Below, piece after piece: positions 17,632 through 26,708 of a stretch of 64,000 nucleotides of DNA. The stretch comes from Roseobacter ponti. GTDB lineage: Bacteria; Pseudomonadota; Alphaproteobacteria; Rhodobacterales; Rhodobacteraceae. The notes under the pieces are model-generated. The model did no database searches, was not told where the DNA came from, and saw only the letters and a list, made by a program, of their open reading frames with translations. The stretch is from contig NZ_CP048788.1 of assembly GCF_012932215.1 (NCBI RefSeq), positions 310,001 through 374,000 on the forward strand, in the 5' to 3' direction. The position numbers and the translations under genes were made by a program. Within the stretch, counting starts at the first letter, position 1; every line of letters starts with the position of its first letter.

Positions 17632-17987
17632 CTGCCGCGATAGGTCGAGTACCCGAAAGGCGACAAAAGCAGCGGCACATGGTAATGGCTGTCGGGATCG
17701 GAAATGCCGAACCGGATCGGTATTTCCGCCAGAAAGCGCGGTGATTCCGGCGGCACACCGCATCCGTCGAGATAACTTTGCGCATCAAAGACCAGCTCGT
17801 AGTTCCCGGTTTCAAACGCGCCTTTGGGCAGAATCGGGGTGTCAGTACGTCCGTCAGTATTTGTTACGGCACGGGCGATTTCTTCGCGCGCATCGCCACT
17901 CAGCCGGTAGAGCGTGATGCTGAGCCCCGCCGCCGGGCAGCCTCTGCCTGTGTCGAGTACATGCGTTGTCAGATATCCGTCGGGCAT
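17628..17987 (-). CDS. uraH: Hydroxyisourate hydrolase
   Basis: 119 residues, transthyretin-like. Hydrolyses 5-hydroxyisourate, the product of urate oxidation, to OHCU. Diagnostic features: N-terminal [10 protein letters not shown] with the catalytic His, [20 protein letters not shown] at the C-terminus ending in the invariant YRGS. The ATG at 17987 ([10 protein letters not shown]) matches the family start; the frame open to 18068 adds an unlikely basic leader. Divergent from the PuuE-UraD gene across 109 bases, so they may share a control region. No signal peptide, so cytosolic. Confidence 0.96.
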   Translation of the reverse strand: [119 protein letters not shown]

Positions 17988-18096
17988 GATGCGCTTTCTG
18001 CAATTTGTCTTCAGGACAGCCTGCCTGCGCCAGATACGAATTGCAACGCGCGCCCGGTGGGTATTCAATGGGCGACGGCTCAGGCAGGAGAGATTG

Positions 18097-19509
18097 GTGA
18101 ACCGCTACCCCAGAGATTTCAGAGGCTATGGTGCAGCACCGCCCGATGCTGCCTGGCCCGATGGCGCTCGGATCGCTGTGCAGTTTGTGCTCAACTACGA
18201 AGAGGGCGGCGAAAATAATGTGCTGCATGGAGATGCCGCCTCCGAGGCGTTTTTATCGGAGATTGTCGGCGCACAACCCTGGCCCGGACAGCGGCACTGG
18301 AACATGGAATCGATCTATGACTACGGCGCGCGCGCTGGGTTCTGGCGATTGCACCGGCTTTTCACCGGCGCCCGCATCCCGCTGACCATATACGGTGTCG
18401 CCACAGCGCTGGCACGCGCGCCTGAGCAGGTCGAAGCGATGCAGCAGGCGGGCTGGGAAATCGCGAGTCACGGGCTGAAATGGATTGACTACAAAGATCA
18501 CAGCGAAGCCGACGAGCGCGCCGATATGATGGAAGCCATACGCCTGCACCGGGAGGTCACCGGCGACGGTCCCCGCGGCTGGTACACAGGCCGCTGTTCC
18601 GTGAATACCGTGGCGATGGCAGCGGCGACCGGCCAGTTTGATTACATCTCGGACACCTATGACGATGATCTGCCCTACTGGATCCGTGCGGGCAAACGCG
18701 ACCAGCTGATCATCCCCTATACGCTTGATTGTAACGACATGCGCTTTGCCACGCCTCAGGGATTCAATTCGGGCGATCAGTTCTTTGCCTATCTGCGCGA
18801 TTCCTTTGATGCGCTTTACGCCGAAGGCGCAGCGGGCGCAGCGAAAATGATGTCCGTGGGTCTGCATTGCCGGCTCATCGGGCGCCCGGGCCGGGTGCAG
18901 GCGCTGCGCAGATTTATTGATTATATCCAGGGTTTTGAGGGCGTCTGGTGCCCGCGGCGGATTGATATTGCGGACCATTGGGCCCGACATCATCCGCCAG
19001 CCCGCCTGACGCGCCCGTCGCAGATGCCGAAAGCCGGGTTTATCGCGGCCTGGGGCGGTATCTTTGAGCATTCCGAATGGATCGCTGAACGTGCGTTTGA
19101 CGCTGAGCTTGGCCCCGCCCACGACAGCGCCGCAGGTCTGCATTCAGCGCTGGCGCGGGTGTTCCGCAGTGCAACCGTGAAAGAGCGCATGGCCGTGCTG
19201 AAGGCGCATCCGGATCTGGCCGGTAAACTGGCGGCAGCAAAGCGCCTGACAGAGGACAGCACGACAGAGCAGGCCAGCGCCGGGCTCGATGTGCTGACGG
19301 ATGCCGAGCGGGAAACATTTGAGGCACTTAACGGTGAGTATGTGAAAAAGCACGGGTTTCCTTTCATTATCGCGGTTCGCGATCATGACAAAGACGGTAT
19401 TCTGCGCGCTTTCCGACGGCGCGTTGCCAACGAAACCGATGATGAATTCACCGAAGCCTGCCGGCAGGTCGAGCGCATTGCGAGGCTGCGGCTGGAGGCG
19501 GTACTGTGA
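18097..19509 (+). CDS. puuE: Fused allantoinase PuuE and OHCU decarboxylase UraD
   Basis: 470 residues with two enzymes in one chain. Residues ~1-300 are the polysaccharide-deacetylase-like allantoinase PuuE (YPRDFRGYGAAPPDAAWP, VQFVLNYEEGGENN, SHGLKWIDY, GWYTGRCSVNT, GLHCRLIGRPGR), hydrolysing S-allantoin to allantoate. Residues ~305-470 are UraD, decarboxylating OHCU to S-allantoin (MPKAGFIAAWGGIFEHSEWI, LKAHPDLAGKLA with the catalytic His, FPFIIAVRDHDKDGIL). The GTG at 18097 is chosen because AGGAGA lies 7 bases upstream and the PuuE family start begins here. GTGA overlap with the next gene. Fusion makes the two consecutive steps stoichiometric. Confidence 0.94.
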   Translation: MNRYPRDFRGYGAAPPDAAWPDGARIAVQFVLNYEEGGENNVLHGDAASEAFLSEIVGAQPWPGQRHWNMESIYDYGARAGFWRLHRLFTGARIPLTIYGVATALARAPEQVEAMQQAGWEIASHGLKWIDYKDHSEADERADMMEAIRLHREVTGDGPRGWYTGRCSVNTVAMAAATGQFDYISDTYDDDLPYWIRAGKRDQLIIPYTLDCNDMRFATPQGFNSGDQFFAYLRDSFDALYAEGAAGAAKMMSVGLHCRLIGRPGRVQALRRFIDYIQGFEGVWCPRRIDIADHWARHHPPARLTRPSQMPKAGFIAAWGGIFEHSEWIAERAFDAELGPAHDSAAGLHSALARVFRSATVKERMAVLKAHPDLAGKLAAAKRLTEDSTTEQASAGLDVLTDAERETFEALNGEYVKKHGFPFIIAVRDHDKDGILRAFRRRVANETDDEFTEACRQVERIARLRLEAVL

Positions 19510-20315
19510 GCTATGCTTTCCCGCCCGGCGGCCTGCCTGACCAGTTGCAAAGCCCTGAAGGCACTGCTGTTTTCACTGAGGCCTACGCCGTCCTGCCAGC
19601 GATCACCCAGCGCGATATCGTCACCAGTTTTCTGCCGGGATGGCAGAACACGCGCGTGTGGATTCTCGCCCGCCCCCTGACCGGTTTTGCCGAAACCTTC
19701 TCGCAATATGCGGTCGAGGTCGAACCCGAAGGCGGCAGTGCCACGCCGGAACCCGACGTGCACGCTCAGGCCGTGATTTTTGTGGCCAGCGGGACGGCCC
19801 GGCTCACGCTGGGGCAGGATTTCTACGATCTGCGGGCCGGCAGCTATGTTTATATCCCGCCAAGCGCTGTCTGGACGTTCTGGAACACCAGCGACCAACC
19901 CTGCCGGTTTCACTGGATCCGCAAACGCTATGAGCCCGGCGAAGGCACCAGTGTGCCGGATGCGCTGGTGACCCATGAAACCGACGTGCCGGCGATTTCA
20001 ATGCCCGGCTGCAACGATACCTGGGCGACCCAGCGGTTTCTCGAACCTCTTGACCTGGATTACGATTTTCATGTGAACATCGTGAATTTTCTGCCCGGCG
20101 GGCGCATCCCTTTTGCTGAGACCCATGTCATGGAGCACGGGCTGTATGTGTTGCAGGGCACGGCGGACTATCTGCTCAACAAAGACTGGGTTTCGGTGGG
20201 TCCCGGTGATTTTATCTGGCTGCGCGCCTTCTGCCCGCAGGCCTGTATCGCGACGGGGGATGAGCCGTTCCGCTATCTGCTCTATAAAGACGTGAACCGT
20301 CACGCAAAGCTATGA
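19506..20315 (+). CDS. allE: (S)-ureidoglycine aminohydrolase (bicupin)
   Basis: 269 residues. Two cupin domains: residues ~60-140 (DVHAQAVIFVASGTARLTLG) and ~180-262, where PFAETHVMEHGLYVLQGTAD carries the Glu/His/His Mn ligands of plant and E. coli ureidoglycine aminohydrolases. It converts S-ureidoglycine to S-ureidoglycolate and ammonia in the allantoin pathway. The GTG start overlaps the previous stop (GTGA), and the next gene overlaps by ATGA, giving tight coupling. Older databases may call such proteins allantoicase-like or YlbA. Confidence 0.93.
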   Translation: MSYAFPPGGLPDQLQSPEGTAVFTEAYAVLPAITQRDIVTSFLPGWQNTRVWILARPLTGFAETFSQYAVEVEPEGGSATPEPDVHAQAVIFVASGTARLTLGQDFYDLRAGSYVYIPPSAVWTFWNTSDQPCRFHWIRKRYEPGEGTSVPDALVTHETDVPAISMPGCNDTWATQRFLEPLDLDYDFHVNIVNFLPGGRIPFAETHVMEHGLYVLQGTADYLLNKDWVSVGPGDFIWLRAFCPQACIATGDEPFRYLLYKDVNRHAKL

Positions 20316-20800
20316 CGCGCGTGATCACCTGCCAGCCCCTGACTACTGCGGCTTTTGCCCCGTTCGGTGATGTTCTCGACTGTTCGGGTGATCCCGACCG
20401 GATGATCAACGCCGGTCTTTGCGGCCGCTATCACGACCGCGCACAACTCGATTTCGGGGAAGGGGGCCGCGCGGGCATCAGTCTGTTTCGCGCGACGCCC
20501 CGCAGTCTGCCTTACGAGGTGGAACTTCTTGAGCGCCACCCTGAGGGAAGCCAGGCTTTCATCCCGATGACAGAGAACCCTTTTCTGGTGATTGTCGCCC
20601 CCGATGCCGGCGGTCACCCGGGCCCCCCGCAGGCCTTTCTGACGGCCCCCCGCCAGGGCATCAACTTTCACGCGGGCACCTGGCACGGTGTTCTGACACC
20701 GCTTGCGGCGCCCGGAATATTTGCAGTGGTGGACCGCATTGGGGAAACCGCCAACCTCGAAGAGGTTTTCCTTGATCCACCCTGCCAGGTGGTTTCATAA
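20312..20800 (+). CDS. allA: Ureidoglycolate lyase
   Basis: 162 residues. Splits S-ureidoglycolate into glyoxylate and urea. Cupin-fold AllA features: ACQPLT-type start (ITCQPLTTAAFAPFGDVLD), LERHPEGSQAFIPM and the C-terminal GINFHAGTWHGVLTPL with the metal/substrate His residues. It is the final enzyme of the cluster. The segment MINAGLCGRYHDRAQLDFGE is also typical. After it comes a GC-rich hairpin and then the permease gene. Confidence 0.95.
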   Translation: MTRVITCQPLTTAAFAPFGDVLDCSGDPDRMINAGLCGRYHDRAQLDFGEGGRAGISLFRATPRSLPYEVELLERHPEGSQAFIPMTENPFLVIVAPDAGGHPGPPQAFLTAPRQGINFHAGTWHGVLTPLAAPGIFAVVDRIGETANLEEVFLDPPCQVVS

Positions 20801-20809
20801 AAATACAAA

Positions 20810-20827
20810 GGCCGGAGCATGCCGGCC
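20810..20827 (+). terminator. GC-rich hairpin between allA and the purine permease gene
   Basis: GGCCGG-AGCATG-CCGGCC forms a perfect 6-bp stem 10 bases after the allA stop. No U-run follows on the plus strand, so it may be an RNA stabiliser or weak attenuator, not a full terminator. It could set different levels for enzymes and permease. Confidence 0.3.
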
Positions 20828-20850
20828 CCACATAACGACGGGGACATAAC

Positions 20851-22170
20851 ATGACAGATACAACCACCGGCGCCTGGAGCGATCCGGATCAGACGCCGCC
20901 GCTTTCACAGGCCGTGCCTCTCGGGCTGCAACACGTGCTGGCGATGTTCGCCTCCAACGTTACGCCATCCATAATCGTGGCGGGGGCTGCCGGCCTGGCC
21001 TTTGGCGGACCCGAGCAGGTTTATCTCATTCAGATGGCGATGCTTTTTGCAGGGATCGCCACGCTTTTTCAGACTGTGGGCCTTGGCCCCATAGGGGCGC
21101 GTCTGCCGATCATGCAGGGCACAAGCTTTGCCTTTGTCGGTGTGCTGGCGGGTGTGGCTGCCACGCAGGGCCTCAGCGTGGCGCTCAGCGCCTGTATCAT
21201 CGGCGGTGTGCTGCACTTTATTCTGGGCGGCTTTATCCGCCATCTGAGGTGGCTCTTTCCGCCTCTGGTGACCGGCCTCGTGATCCTCGCCATCGGTCTT
21301 TATCTGATCCCGGTTGCGATCAAATACGCAGCAGGCGGTGCCGCCTCGTTCCAGATGGAAGCCGAAAGCTTCGGATCGCTGAAACACTGGTCTGTTGCTC
21401 TTTCCGTGGTCATCGTTGCTCTGGTCCTGAAGTTTTTCACCAAAGGCACACTGTCCAACGCGGCCATCCTTGTGGGTCTCATTGTCGGCTATATCCTTGC
21501 TTTTGTGCTGGGGATGGTGAATTTCGGGGCTGTGGGCAATGCCGCATGGTTTACGGCGATTACGCCGCTGCCCTATGGATTCGAGTTCTCCCTGGGCGCC
21601 GTAATTGCCGTCACGCTGGTCTCGGTGGTTTCGGCCATCGAAACGGTTGGTGACACCTCCGCCACCACCAAAGCCGGCGCAGGACGCGAGGCGACCGATG
21701 CGGAAATCTCAGGCGCCACCTATGCGGACGGGCTTGGCACGGCAATCGCGGGGGTCTTCGGGGGCCTGCCGAATACTTCGTTCAGTCAGAACGTCGGCAT
21801 CGTCGGCATGACCGGCATCATGAGCCGCCATGTGGTGACCATCGGGGCGCTTGTCCTGATCCTCTGCGGTCTCGTGCCCAAGATCGGTGCCGTCATCGCC
21901 TCCATGCCTCTGCCGGTGCTCGGTGGCGGGGTGATCGTTATGTTCGGTATGGTTGCCGCCGCCGGTCTGAATGTGCTCAGCGAGGTGAATATGAACCGGC
22001 GCAATATGGTCATCATCGCCGTGTCGCTGGCTGCCGGACTTGGTCTCAATCTTGTGCCCACCGCCGTGCAATACCTGCCAGGTGTTGTGAAAACGCTCGC
22101 GACATCTGCCGTGGCGCCCACAGCTCTGGTGGCTGTCGTTCTCAACCAGCTGTTGCCGGAAGAAATCTGA
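20851..22170 (+). CDS. NCS2 family nucleobase (probably urate/xanthine) permease
   Basis: 439 residues with about 12-14 hydrophobic helices. The NAT/NCS2 signature SQNVGIVGMTGI is present, with SAIETVGDTSATTKA in TM8. Subfamily members transport uracil, xanthine or urate by proton symport. Location between the urate degradation enzymes and PuuD makes urate or xanthine the likely substrate (inference). LQHVLAMFASNVTPSIIVAG near the N-terminus is typical of UraA/XanQ-like proteins. Confidence 0.92.
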   Translation: MTDTTTGAWSDPDQTPPLSQAVPLGLQHVLAMFASNVTPSIIVAGAAGLAFGGPEQVYLIQMAMLFAGIATLFQTVGLGPIGARLPIMQGTSFAFVGVLAGVAATQGLSVALSACIIGGVLHFILGGFIRHLRWLFPPLVTGLVILAIGLYLIPVAIKYAAGGAASFQMEAESFGSLKHWSVALSVVIVALVLKFFTKGTLSNAAILVGLIVGYILAFVLGMVNFGAVGNAAWFTAITPLPYGFEFSLGAVIAVTLVSVVSAIETVGDTSATTKAGAGREATDAEISGATYADGLGTAIAGVFGGLPNTSFSQNVGIVGMTGIMSRHVVTIGALVLILCGLVPKIGAVIASMPLPVLGGGVIVMFGMVAAAGLNVLSEVNMNRRNMVIIAVSLAAGLGLNLVPTAVQYLPGVVKTLATSAVAPTALVAVVLNQLLPEEI

Positions 22171-22187
22171 CGTCCCGGGAACCTGAG

Positions 22188-22214
22188 GCGAAAAATACTC
22201 CCGCCGGAGGCTCC
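22188..22214. repeat. Rhodobacteraceae-type intergenic palindromic element
   Basis: The element contains AATACTCCCGCCGGAGG, which on the minus strand reads CCTCCGGCGGGAGTATT followed by more T. From memory this CTCCGGCGGGAGTATTT pattern is common between genes in Rhodobacteraceae genomes. Only one copy is evident in this window. It can fold as a short hairpin (CTCC/GGAG) with a T-rich tail on the minus strand. Confidence 0.4.
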
Positions 22215-22278
22215 CCGCCCTGCCAGCAGCATGCTAGAGCAGTAAGAGAGCGCCGCCTGACTGCAAGGAGAGCAGCAC

Positions 22279-23502
22279 ATGTACGATCTCGCCGCAATGG
22301 CTGCCTGGATTGAATTCGGGGTCCGCTGGCTGCATGTGATTACCGCCATTGCCTGGATCGGATCGTCTTTTTACTTCATTGCGCTGGATCTGGGTCTGCA
22401 CCGTGACCGCAATCTCGCGTCGGGTGCTGACGGCGAAGAGTGGCAGGTTCACGGCGGTGGCTTTTACCACATCCAGAAGTATCTCGTGGCCCCCGATAAT
22501 ATGCCGGACGGGCTGATCTGGCATAAATGGCAGAGCTACTGGACATGGATCAGCGGCTTTATCCTTCTGGTGCTGGTCTATTACCTCGGGGCGGAATTCT
22601 ACCTTATTGATCCCGCCGTTCTGGATATCGGCGCCTCGCAGGCAATCGTGATTTCGCTTGCCTCACTGGCCTTTGGCTGGATCGTTTATACGACGCTCTG
22701 CAGGATTTTTGTCGATGCCAATCAGACGACGCTGATGCTGGCGCTTTTTGCGGTGCTGGTGGGCATGTCATGGTTTTATACACAGGTCTTCACCGGGCGT
22801 GCGGCGATGCTGCACCTGGGGGCTTTCACGGCCACGATCATGAGTGCCAATGTCTTTATGGTGATCATCCCGAACCAGAAAATCGTGGTCGATGATCTGA
22901 TCAACGGCCGAACACCGGATGCGAAATACGGCAAGATCGCCAAGCAGCGGAGCACGCATAACAACTATCTGACGCTGCCGGTGATCTTTCTGATGCTGAG
23001 CAACCATTATCCGCTGGCCTTTGCCACGGGCAACACCTGGATCATCGCCAGCCTTGTGTTTCTGATGGGCGTCACAATCCGGCATTACTTTAATTCGATG
23101 CACGCGCGTCAGGGCAACCCGCACTGGACCTGGGCTGTGACCGCGCTGATTTTCATTGTGATTATGTGGCTCTCGGTGGCACCCATGCGCGGCTCTGATG
23201 AGCCCGAAGAGGCCACCGGCCCGGCTTTGCGCTTTGCCCAGGCCGAAGGGTTTGAAGATGTGCATGATATCGTTCTGGGCCGGTGCTCGATGTGCCACGC
23301 GGCTGAGCCGGTCTGGGAGGGGCTGCTCTGGCCACCCGGGGGCGTGCGTCTGGAGACGGAAAACCAGATCGCGCGGCAGGCCCGCGACATCTATCTGCAG
23401 GCCGGTCTCAGCCACGCGATGCCCCCGGCAAACCTCTCGTGGATCACCAGCGAGGAACGCGCGCAGATCGTCGCGTGGTATCGCGCCGCAACCGGCGGAT
23501 AG
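22279..23502 (+). CDS. puuD: Membrane-bound urate hydroxylase/oxidase PuuD with cytochrome c domain
   Basis: 407 residues. The N-terminal ~300 form the DUF989 membrane region ([39 protein letters not shown]), with around 8 helices. The C-terminal ~90 residues are a c-type cytochrome domain with heme motif CSMCH (Cys336) and a likely Met ligand in [10 protein letters not shown]. PuuD oxidises urate to 5-hydroxyisourate and passes electrons to the respiratory chain, in place of O2-consuming uricase. This makes it the entry enzyme for UraH and UraD encoded next door. AAGGAGAG precedes the ATG. Confidence 0.95.
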   Translation: MYDLAAMAAWIEFGVRWLHVITAIAWIGSSFYFIALDLGLHRDRNLASGADGEEWQVHGGGFYHIQKYLVAPDNMPDGLIWHKWQSYWTWISGFILLVLVYYLGAEFYLIDPAVLDIGASQAIVISLASLAFGWIVYTTLCRIFVDANQTTLMLALFAVLVGMSWFYTQVFTGRAAMLHLGAFTATIMSANVFMVIIPNQKIVVDDLINGRTPDAKYGKIAKQRSTHNNYLTLPVIFLMLSNHYPLAFATGNTWIIASLVFLMGVTIRHYFNSMHARQGNPHWTWAVTALIFIVIMWLSVAPMRGSDEPEEATGPALRFAQAEGFEDVHDIVLGRCSMCHAAEPVWEGLLWPPGGVRLETENQIARQARDIYLQAGLSHAMPPANLSWITSEERAQIVAWYRAATGG

Positions 23503-23585
23503 GGCGCAGGCGCGGGACGAAACAGATCTCGTTTCAGCAGAAATCAGGTTTCAGAATCGCAGTGTGCCATGCTAAGTATAGCGGT

Positions 23586-25421
23586 ATGGCCACAGCTAAC
23601 CCCAACATAAGCGACTTTCGCCCGGTAATTCGCCAGCTTGATGAAAGCGCGGTAAACCGGATCGCCGCCGGTGAGGTTGTCGAGCGTCCGGCGTCCGCGG
23701 TGAAAGAACTCGTCGAGAACGCAATCGACGCCGGGGCCCGTAATATTACGGTTGAATACGCGGACGGTGGCAAGACTCTGGTGCGTGTTCAGGACGATGG
23801 CTGTGGCATGACGGCGGATGATCTGCCGCTGGCGCTTTCGCGACACGCAACCTCCAAAATCGACGGATCCGATCTTCTGAACATCCATACCTTCGGCTTT
23901 CGCGGTGAGGCGTTGCCCTCTCTGGGGGCCGTTGGCCGACTGACGATATCCAGCCGGACGCCGGGCGGAGACGGAATTGAAATATCGGTGGCCGGCGGGC
24001 GCACTTCGGCGGTGAAGCCGGCAGCCCGGAACGCGGGCACAACCGTCACGCTGCGCGATCTCTTTTACGCCACGCCAGCGCGGCTCAAGTTCCTGCGTAC
24101 CGACCGCGCAGAGGCGCAGGCGATCACCGATGTGATCAAACGCCTGGCGATGGCCGAGCCCTTTATCCGTTTTGTACTGCGCGATGTGTCCGGTGACGGC
24201 GAAGGCCGCGAGACGTTTCAGGCGCCGGCGGAGCAGGGAGATCTTTTTGGCGCACTGCATGGTCGCCTGACCCGTGTTCTGGGGCGGGAGTTTGCTGAAA
24301 ACGCGCTGCCGGTTGATGCGCAGCGCGAAGGATTGCATCTCACAGGCTTTGCCGCGCTGCCGACCTATTCCCGGGGCTCAGCTGTTGCGCAGTATCTTTT
24401 CGTCAACGGTCGTCCGGTGCGTGACAAGCTGCTGATCGGAGCCTTGCGCGGGGCCTATTCCGATTTCCTGAGCCGTGACCGTCATCCGGCTGCTGCACTC
24501 TTTATCGAATGCCCACCCGAGCAGGTTGACGTCAATGTACACCCGGCGAAATCAGAGGTGCGGTTCCGCGACCCGGGACTTGCGCGCGGGCTCATCGTGT
24601 CGGCGCTGCGCCACGCGCTCGCAGAGGCCGGACACCGCGCCTCGACAACTGTTTCCGGTGCCACCCTGGGAGCCATGACGCCGGAACCTGCAGGCGCACG
24701 GGTGTACCAGATGGACCGTCCCGGTGCGCTTGCGCGCGGCGCGTCCTATACGGCTCAGACCCCTCAGTTTGCGGAAACATCGGCGCCATGGGGCCGTGTT
24801 GACGCCGGTCCGGAAGTCGCCCCTGAGGAAGAGAGGCAGGATTTTCCACTGGGCACGGCCCGAGGCCAGGTGCACGAAAATTACATCGTGGCGCAAACTG
24901 CGACGGGGATGGTTATTGTTGATCAGCACGCGGCCCACGAACGGCTGGTCTATGAAAAGCTTAAAGCGCAGATGGCCGAAAAGGGCGTCGCATCTCAGGC
25001 TTTGCTGATCCCGGAAATTGTCGAGCTGTCAGCCGGCGACTGTGCGCGTGTGCTTGATGCAACCGAAGATCTGGCGGGGCTTGGCCTTGTGATTGAACCT
25101 TTCGGCGGTGACGCGGTTGCGGTGCGCGAAACACCGGCCGTTCTGGGTGAGGTCAACGCGCGCGCCATGGTGCTTGATATCCTCGATGAACTGGCCGACC
25201 AGAACCGGTCAGACACCCTGCGCTCACGTATCGAAGCGATCCTGAGCCGTGTTGCCTGTCACGGATCGATCCGGTCAGGGCGCAGGATGCGCGCCGAAGA
25301 GATGAACGCGCTGCTGCGCGAGATGGAAGCCACGCCGCATTCCGGCCAGTGCAACCATGGCAGACCCACCTATGTCGAGCTGAAGCTGTCCGACATAGAG
25401 CGCCTTTTCGGGCGGACATGA
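23586..25421 (+). CDS. mutL: DNA mismatch repair protein MutL
   Basis: 611 residues. N-terminal GHKL ATPase: [36 protein letters not shown]-terminal dimerisation and endonuclease domain: the metal-binding motif [12 protein letters not shown] matches DQHA-X2-E-X4-E, and [12 protein letters not shown] and GQCNHGRPT complete the nuclease site. It therefore looks like a nicking MutL of MutH-less bacteria. The ATG at 23586 (MATANPNI) is chosen; the frame extends to 23439 inside puuD. ATGA overlap with rmuC. Confidence 0.97.
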   Translation: MATANPNISDFRPVIRQLDESAVNRIAAGEVVERPASAVKELVENAIDAGARNITVEYADGGKTLVRVQDDGCGMTADDLPLALSRHATSKIDGSDLLNIHTFGFRGEALPSLGAVGRLTISSRTPGGDGIEISVAGGRTSAVKPAARNAGTTVTLRDLFYATPARLKFLRTDRAEAQAITDVIKRLAMAEPFIRFVLRDVSGDGEGRETFQAPAEQGDLFGALHGRLTRVLGREFAENALPVDAQREGLHLTGFAALPTYSRGSAVAQYLFVNGRPVRDKLLIGALRGAYSDFLSRDRHPAAALFIECPPEQVDVNVHPAKSEVRFRDPGLARGLIVSALRHALAEAGHRASTTVSGATLGAMTPEPAGARVYQMDRPGALARGASYTAQTPQFAETSAPWGRVDAGPEVAPEEERQDFPLGTARGQVHENYIVAQTATGMVIVDQHAAHERLVYEKLKAQMAEKGVASQALLIPEIVELSAGDCARVLDATEDLAGLGLVIEPFGGDAVAVRETPAVLGEVNARAMVLDILDELADQNRSDTLRSRIEAILSRVACHGSIRSGRRMRAEEMNALLREMEATPHSGQCNHGRPTYVELKLSDIERLFGRT

Positions 25422-26653
25422 TCGAGTTCGGCGGCCAGACTTACCTGCTCAGCGATCCGCTGGTAATGGCGGTTCTGGCAGGCGGCGCCGTCTTAGTGCT
25501 GATCGTGATCCTGCTGATCATGGCTGTGCGTGCCGCAGGCAGATCCGCACAGTTCGCGGCACCACTCGCACAGCAGATCGGAATGCTGGGCCAGAATGTG
25601 CAGCAGCTTGGAGCCGGGCAGGAGCAGTTGCGCGGCGGACTGCAGACCGTATCCGACACCCAGGCCAACGCACAGGCGCATGTCATCCAGACCGTCGAGG
25701 CGCGTCTTGCCTCGGTACAGCAGCAGATGCAGGACCGGCTTGCGGACAACGCCATGCGATCGCAGCGGGCTATGACAGAGATGCAGGAGCGGATGAAAGA
25801 GACGCTGAACGGCTCTTCCAAACAGACTAACACCTCTCTTACGCAGCTGCAGGAACGGCTGGCGGTGATCGACAAGGCGCAGGACAACATTACCCGGCTT
25901 TCCGGTGATGTTCTGAGCCTGCAGGATATCCTGAGCAACAAGCAGACGCGCGGTGCTTTCGGGGAAATTCAGCTGAATGATATCGTGTCGAAAGCGCTGC
26001 CGCGGGACAGCTATTCCCTTCAGGCGACGCTCAGCAACGGCAAGCGGGCGGATTGTCTGATCCACCTGCCAAATCCTCCGGGACCGATTGTTATCGATAG
26101 TAAATTTCCGCTTGAAGCCTATGAGGCGCTGCGCCGGGCAGAGACGGAATATGAACTGAGTGAAGCGGCAAAAATGCTGCGGACGTCCGTGCGCAAGCAC
26201 ATCACAGACATTTCACAACGCTACATCATCGAGGGCGAAACCGCAGATGGAGCGCTGATGTTTCTGCCGTCGGAAGCGGTCTATGCCGAACTGCACGCCA
26301 ATTTTCCGGAACTGGTTCGGGCGGGGTTCGATGCGCGGGTCTGGATCGTTTCTCCGACCACCTGCATGGCCACGCTTAACACCATGCGCGCCATTCTGAA
26401 AGATGCCCGGATGCGCGAACAGACGGGTGCTATCCGCAAGACACTCAAACTGCTGCACCGCGATGTTGAGCTTGTTGTTGAACGGGTCGGAAAGCTCGAC
26501 ACACACTTCCGGCAGGCGCGGGAGGACCTTGACGGGATCGGCACGGCGGCCGAGCGCGCGGGCAAGCGGGCGATGCGTCTTGATAACTTCGATTTCGAAG
26601 AGCTCAGCGCGGAAGAAGAAGTTGCGGTGCCGCTGAGTCCGTCGAAACCCTGA
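25418..26653 (+). CDS. rmuC: DNA recombination protein RmuC
   Basis: 411 residues. An N-terminal membrane helix ([20 protein letters not shown]) is followed by a long coiled coil ([20 protein letters not shown]) and a nuclease-like RmuC domain: [31 protein letters not shown] and [12 protein letters not shown]. It is thought to limit recombination between inverted repeats; mechanism unclear. The ATG at 25418 overlaps the mutL stop by ATGA, implying co-translation of two genome-stability genes. Confidence 0.95.
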   Translation: MIEFGGQTYLLSDPLVMAVLAGGAVLVLIVILLIMAVRAAGRSAQFAAPLAQQIGMLGQNVQQLGAGQEQLRGGLQTVSDTQANAQAHVIQTVEARLASVQQQMQDRLADNAMRSQRAMTEMQERMKETLNGSSKQTNTSLTQLQERLAVIDKAQDNITRLSGDVLSLQDILSNKQTRGAFGEIQLNDIVSKALPRDSYSLQATLSNGKRADCLIHLPNPPGPIVIDSKFPLEAYEALRRAETEYELSEAAKMLRTSVRKHITDISQRYIIEGETADGALMFLPSEAVYAELHANFPELVRAGFDARVWIVSPTTCMATLNTMRAILKDARMREQTGAIRKTLKLLHRDVELVVERVGKLDTHFRQAREDLDGIGTAAERAGKRAMRLDNFDFEELSAEEEVAVPLSPSKP

Positions 26654-26674
26654 TTTGCCAGGCAGGCACCCGCC

Positions 26675-26698
26675 GAAGAAAAAGATACGCCAGCGTAT
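26675..26698 (-). terminator. Intrinsic terminator of the uxuA-ending cluster (minus strand)
   Basis: On the minus strand, just after the uxuA stop at 26709, ATACG-CTGG-CGTAT forms a short stem (26698-26685) followed by CTTTTTCTTC (26684-26675). The plus-strand rmuC gene ends at 26653, so it may serve both directions, but the T-run is only on the minus side. Confidence 0.5.
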
Positions 26699-26708
26699 TG
26701 AAAGTCGG

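Noticed and set aside
16660-17763. 367-codon minus-strand open frame over the second metal permease
   Set aside because: Composition rich in His, Arg and Gln with no recognisable domain; the opposite strand encodes a standard permease.
17914-18096. N-terminal extension of the PuuE-UraD protein from the upstream in-frame ATG
   Set aside because: The extension overlaps the divergent uraH start, has no homology to PuuE, and a well-spaced AGGAGA serves GTG 18097.
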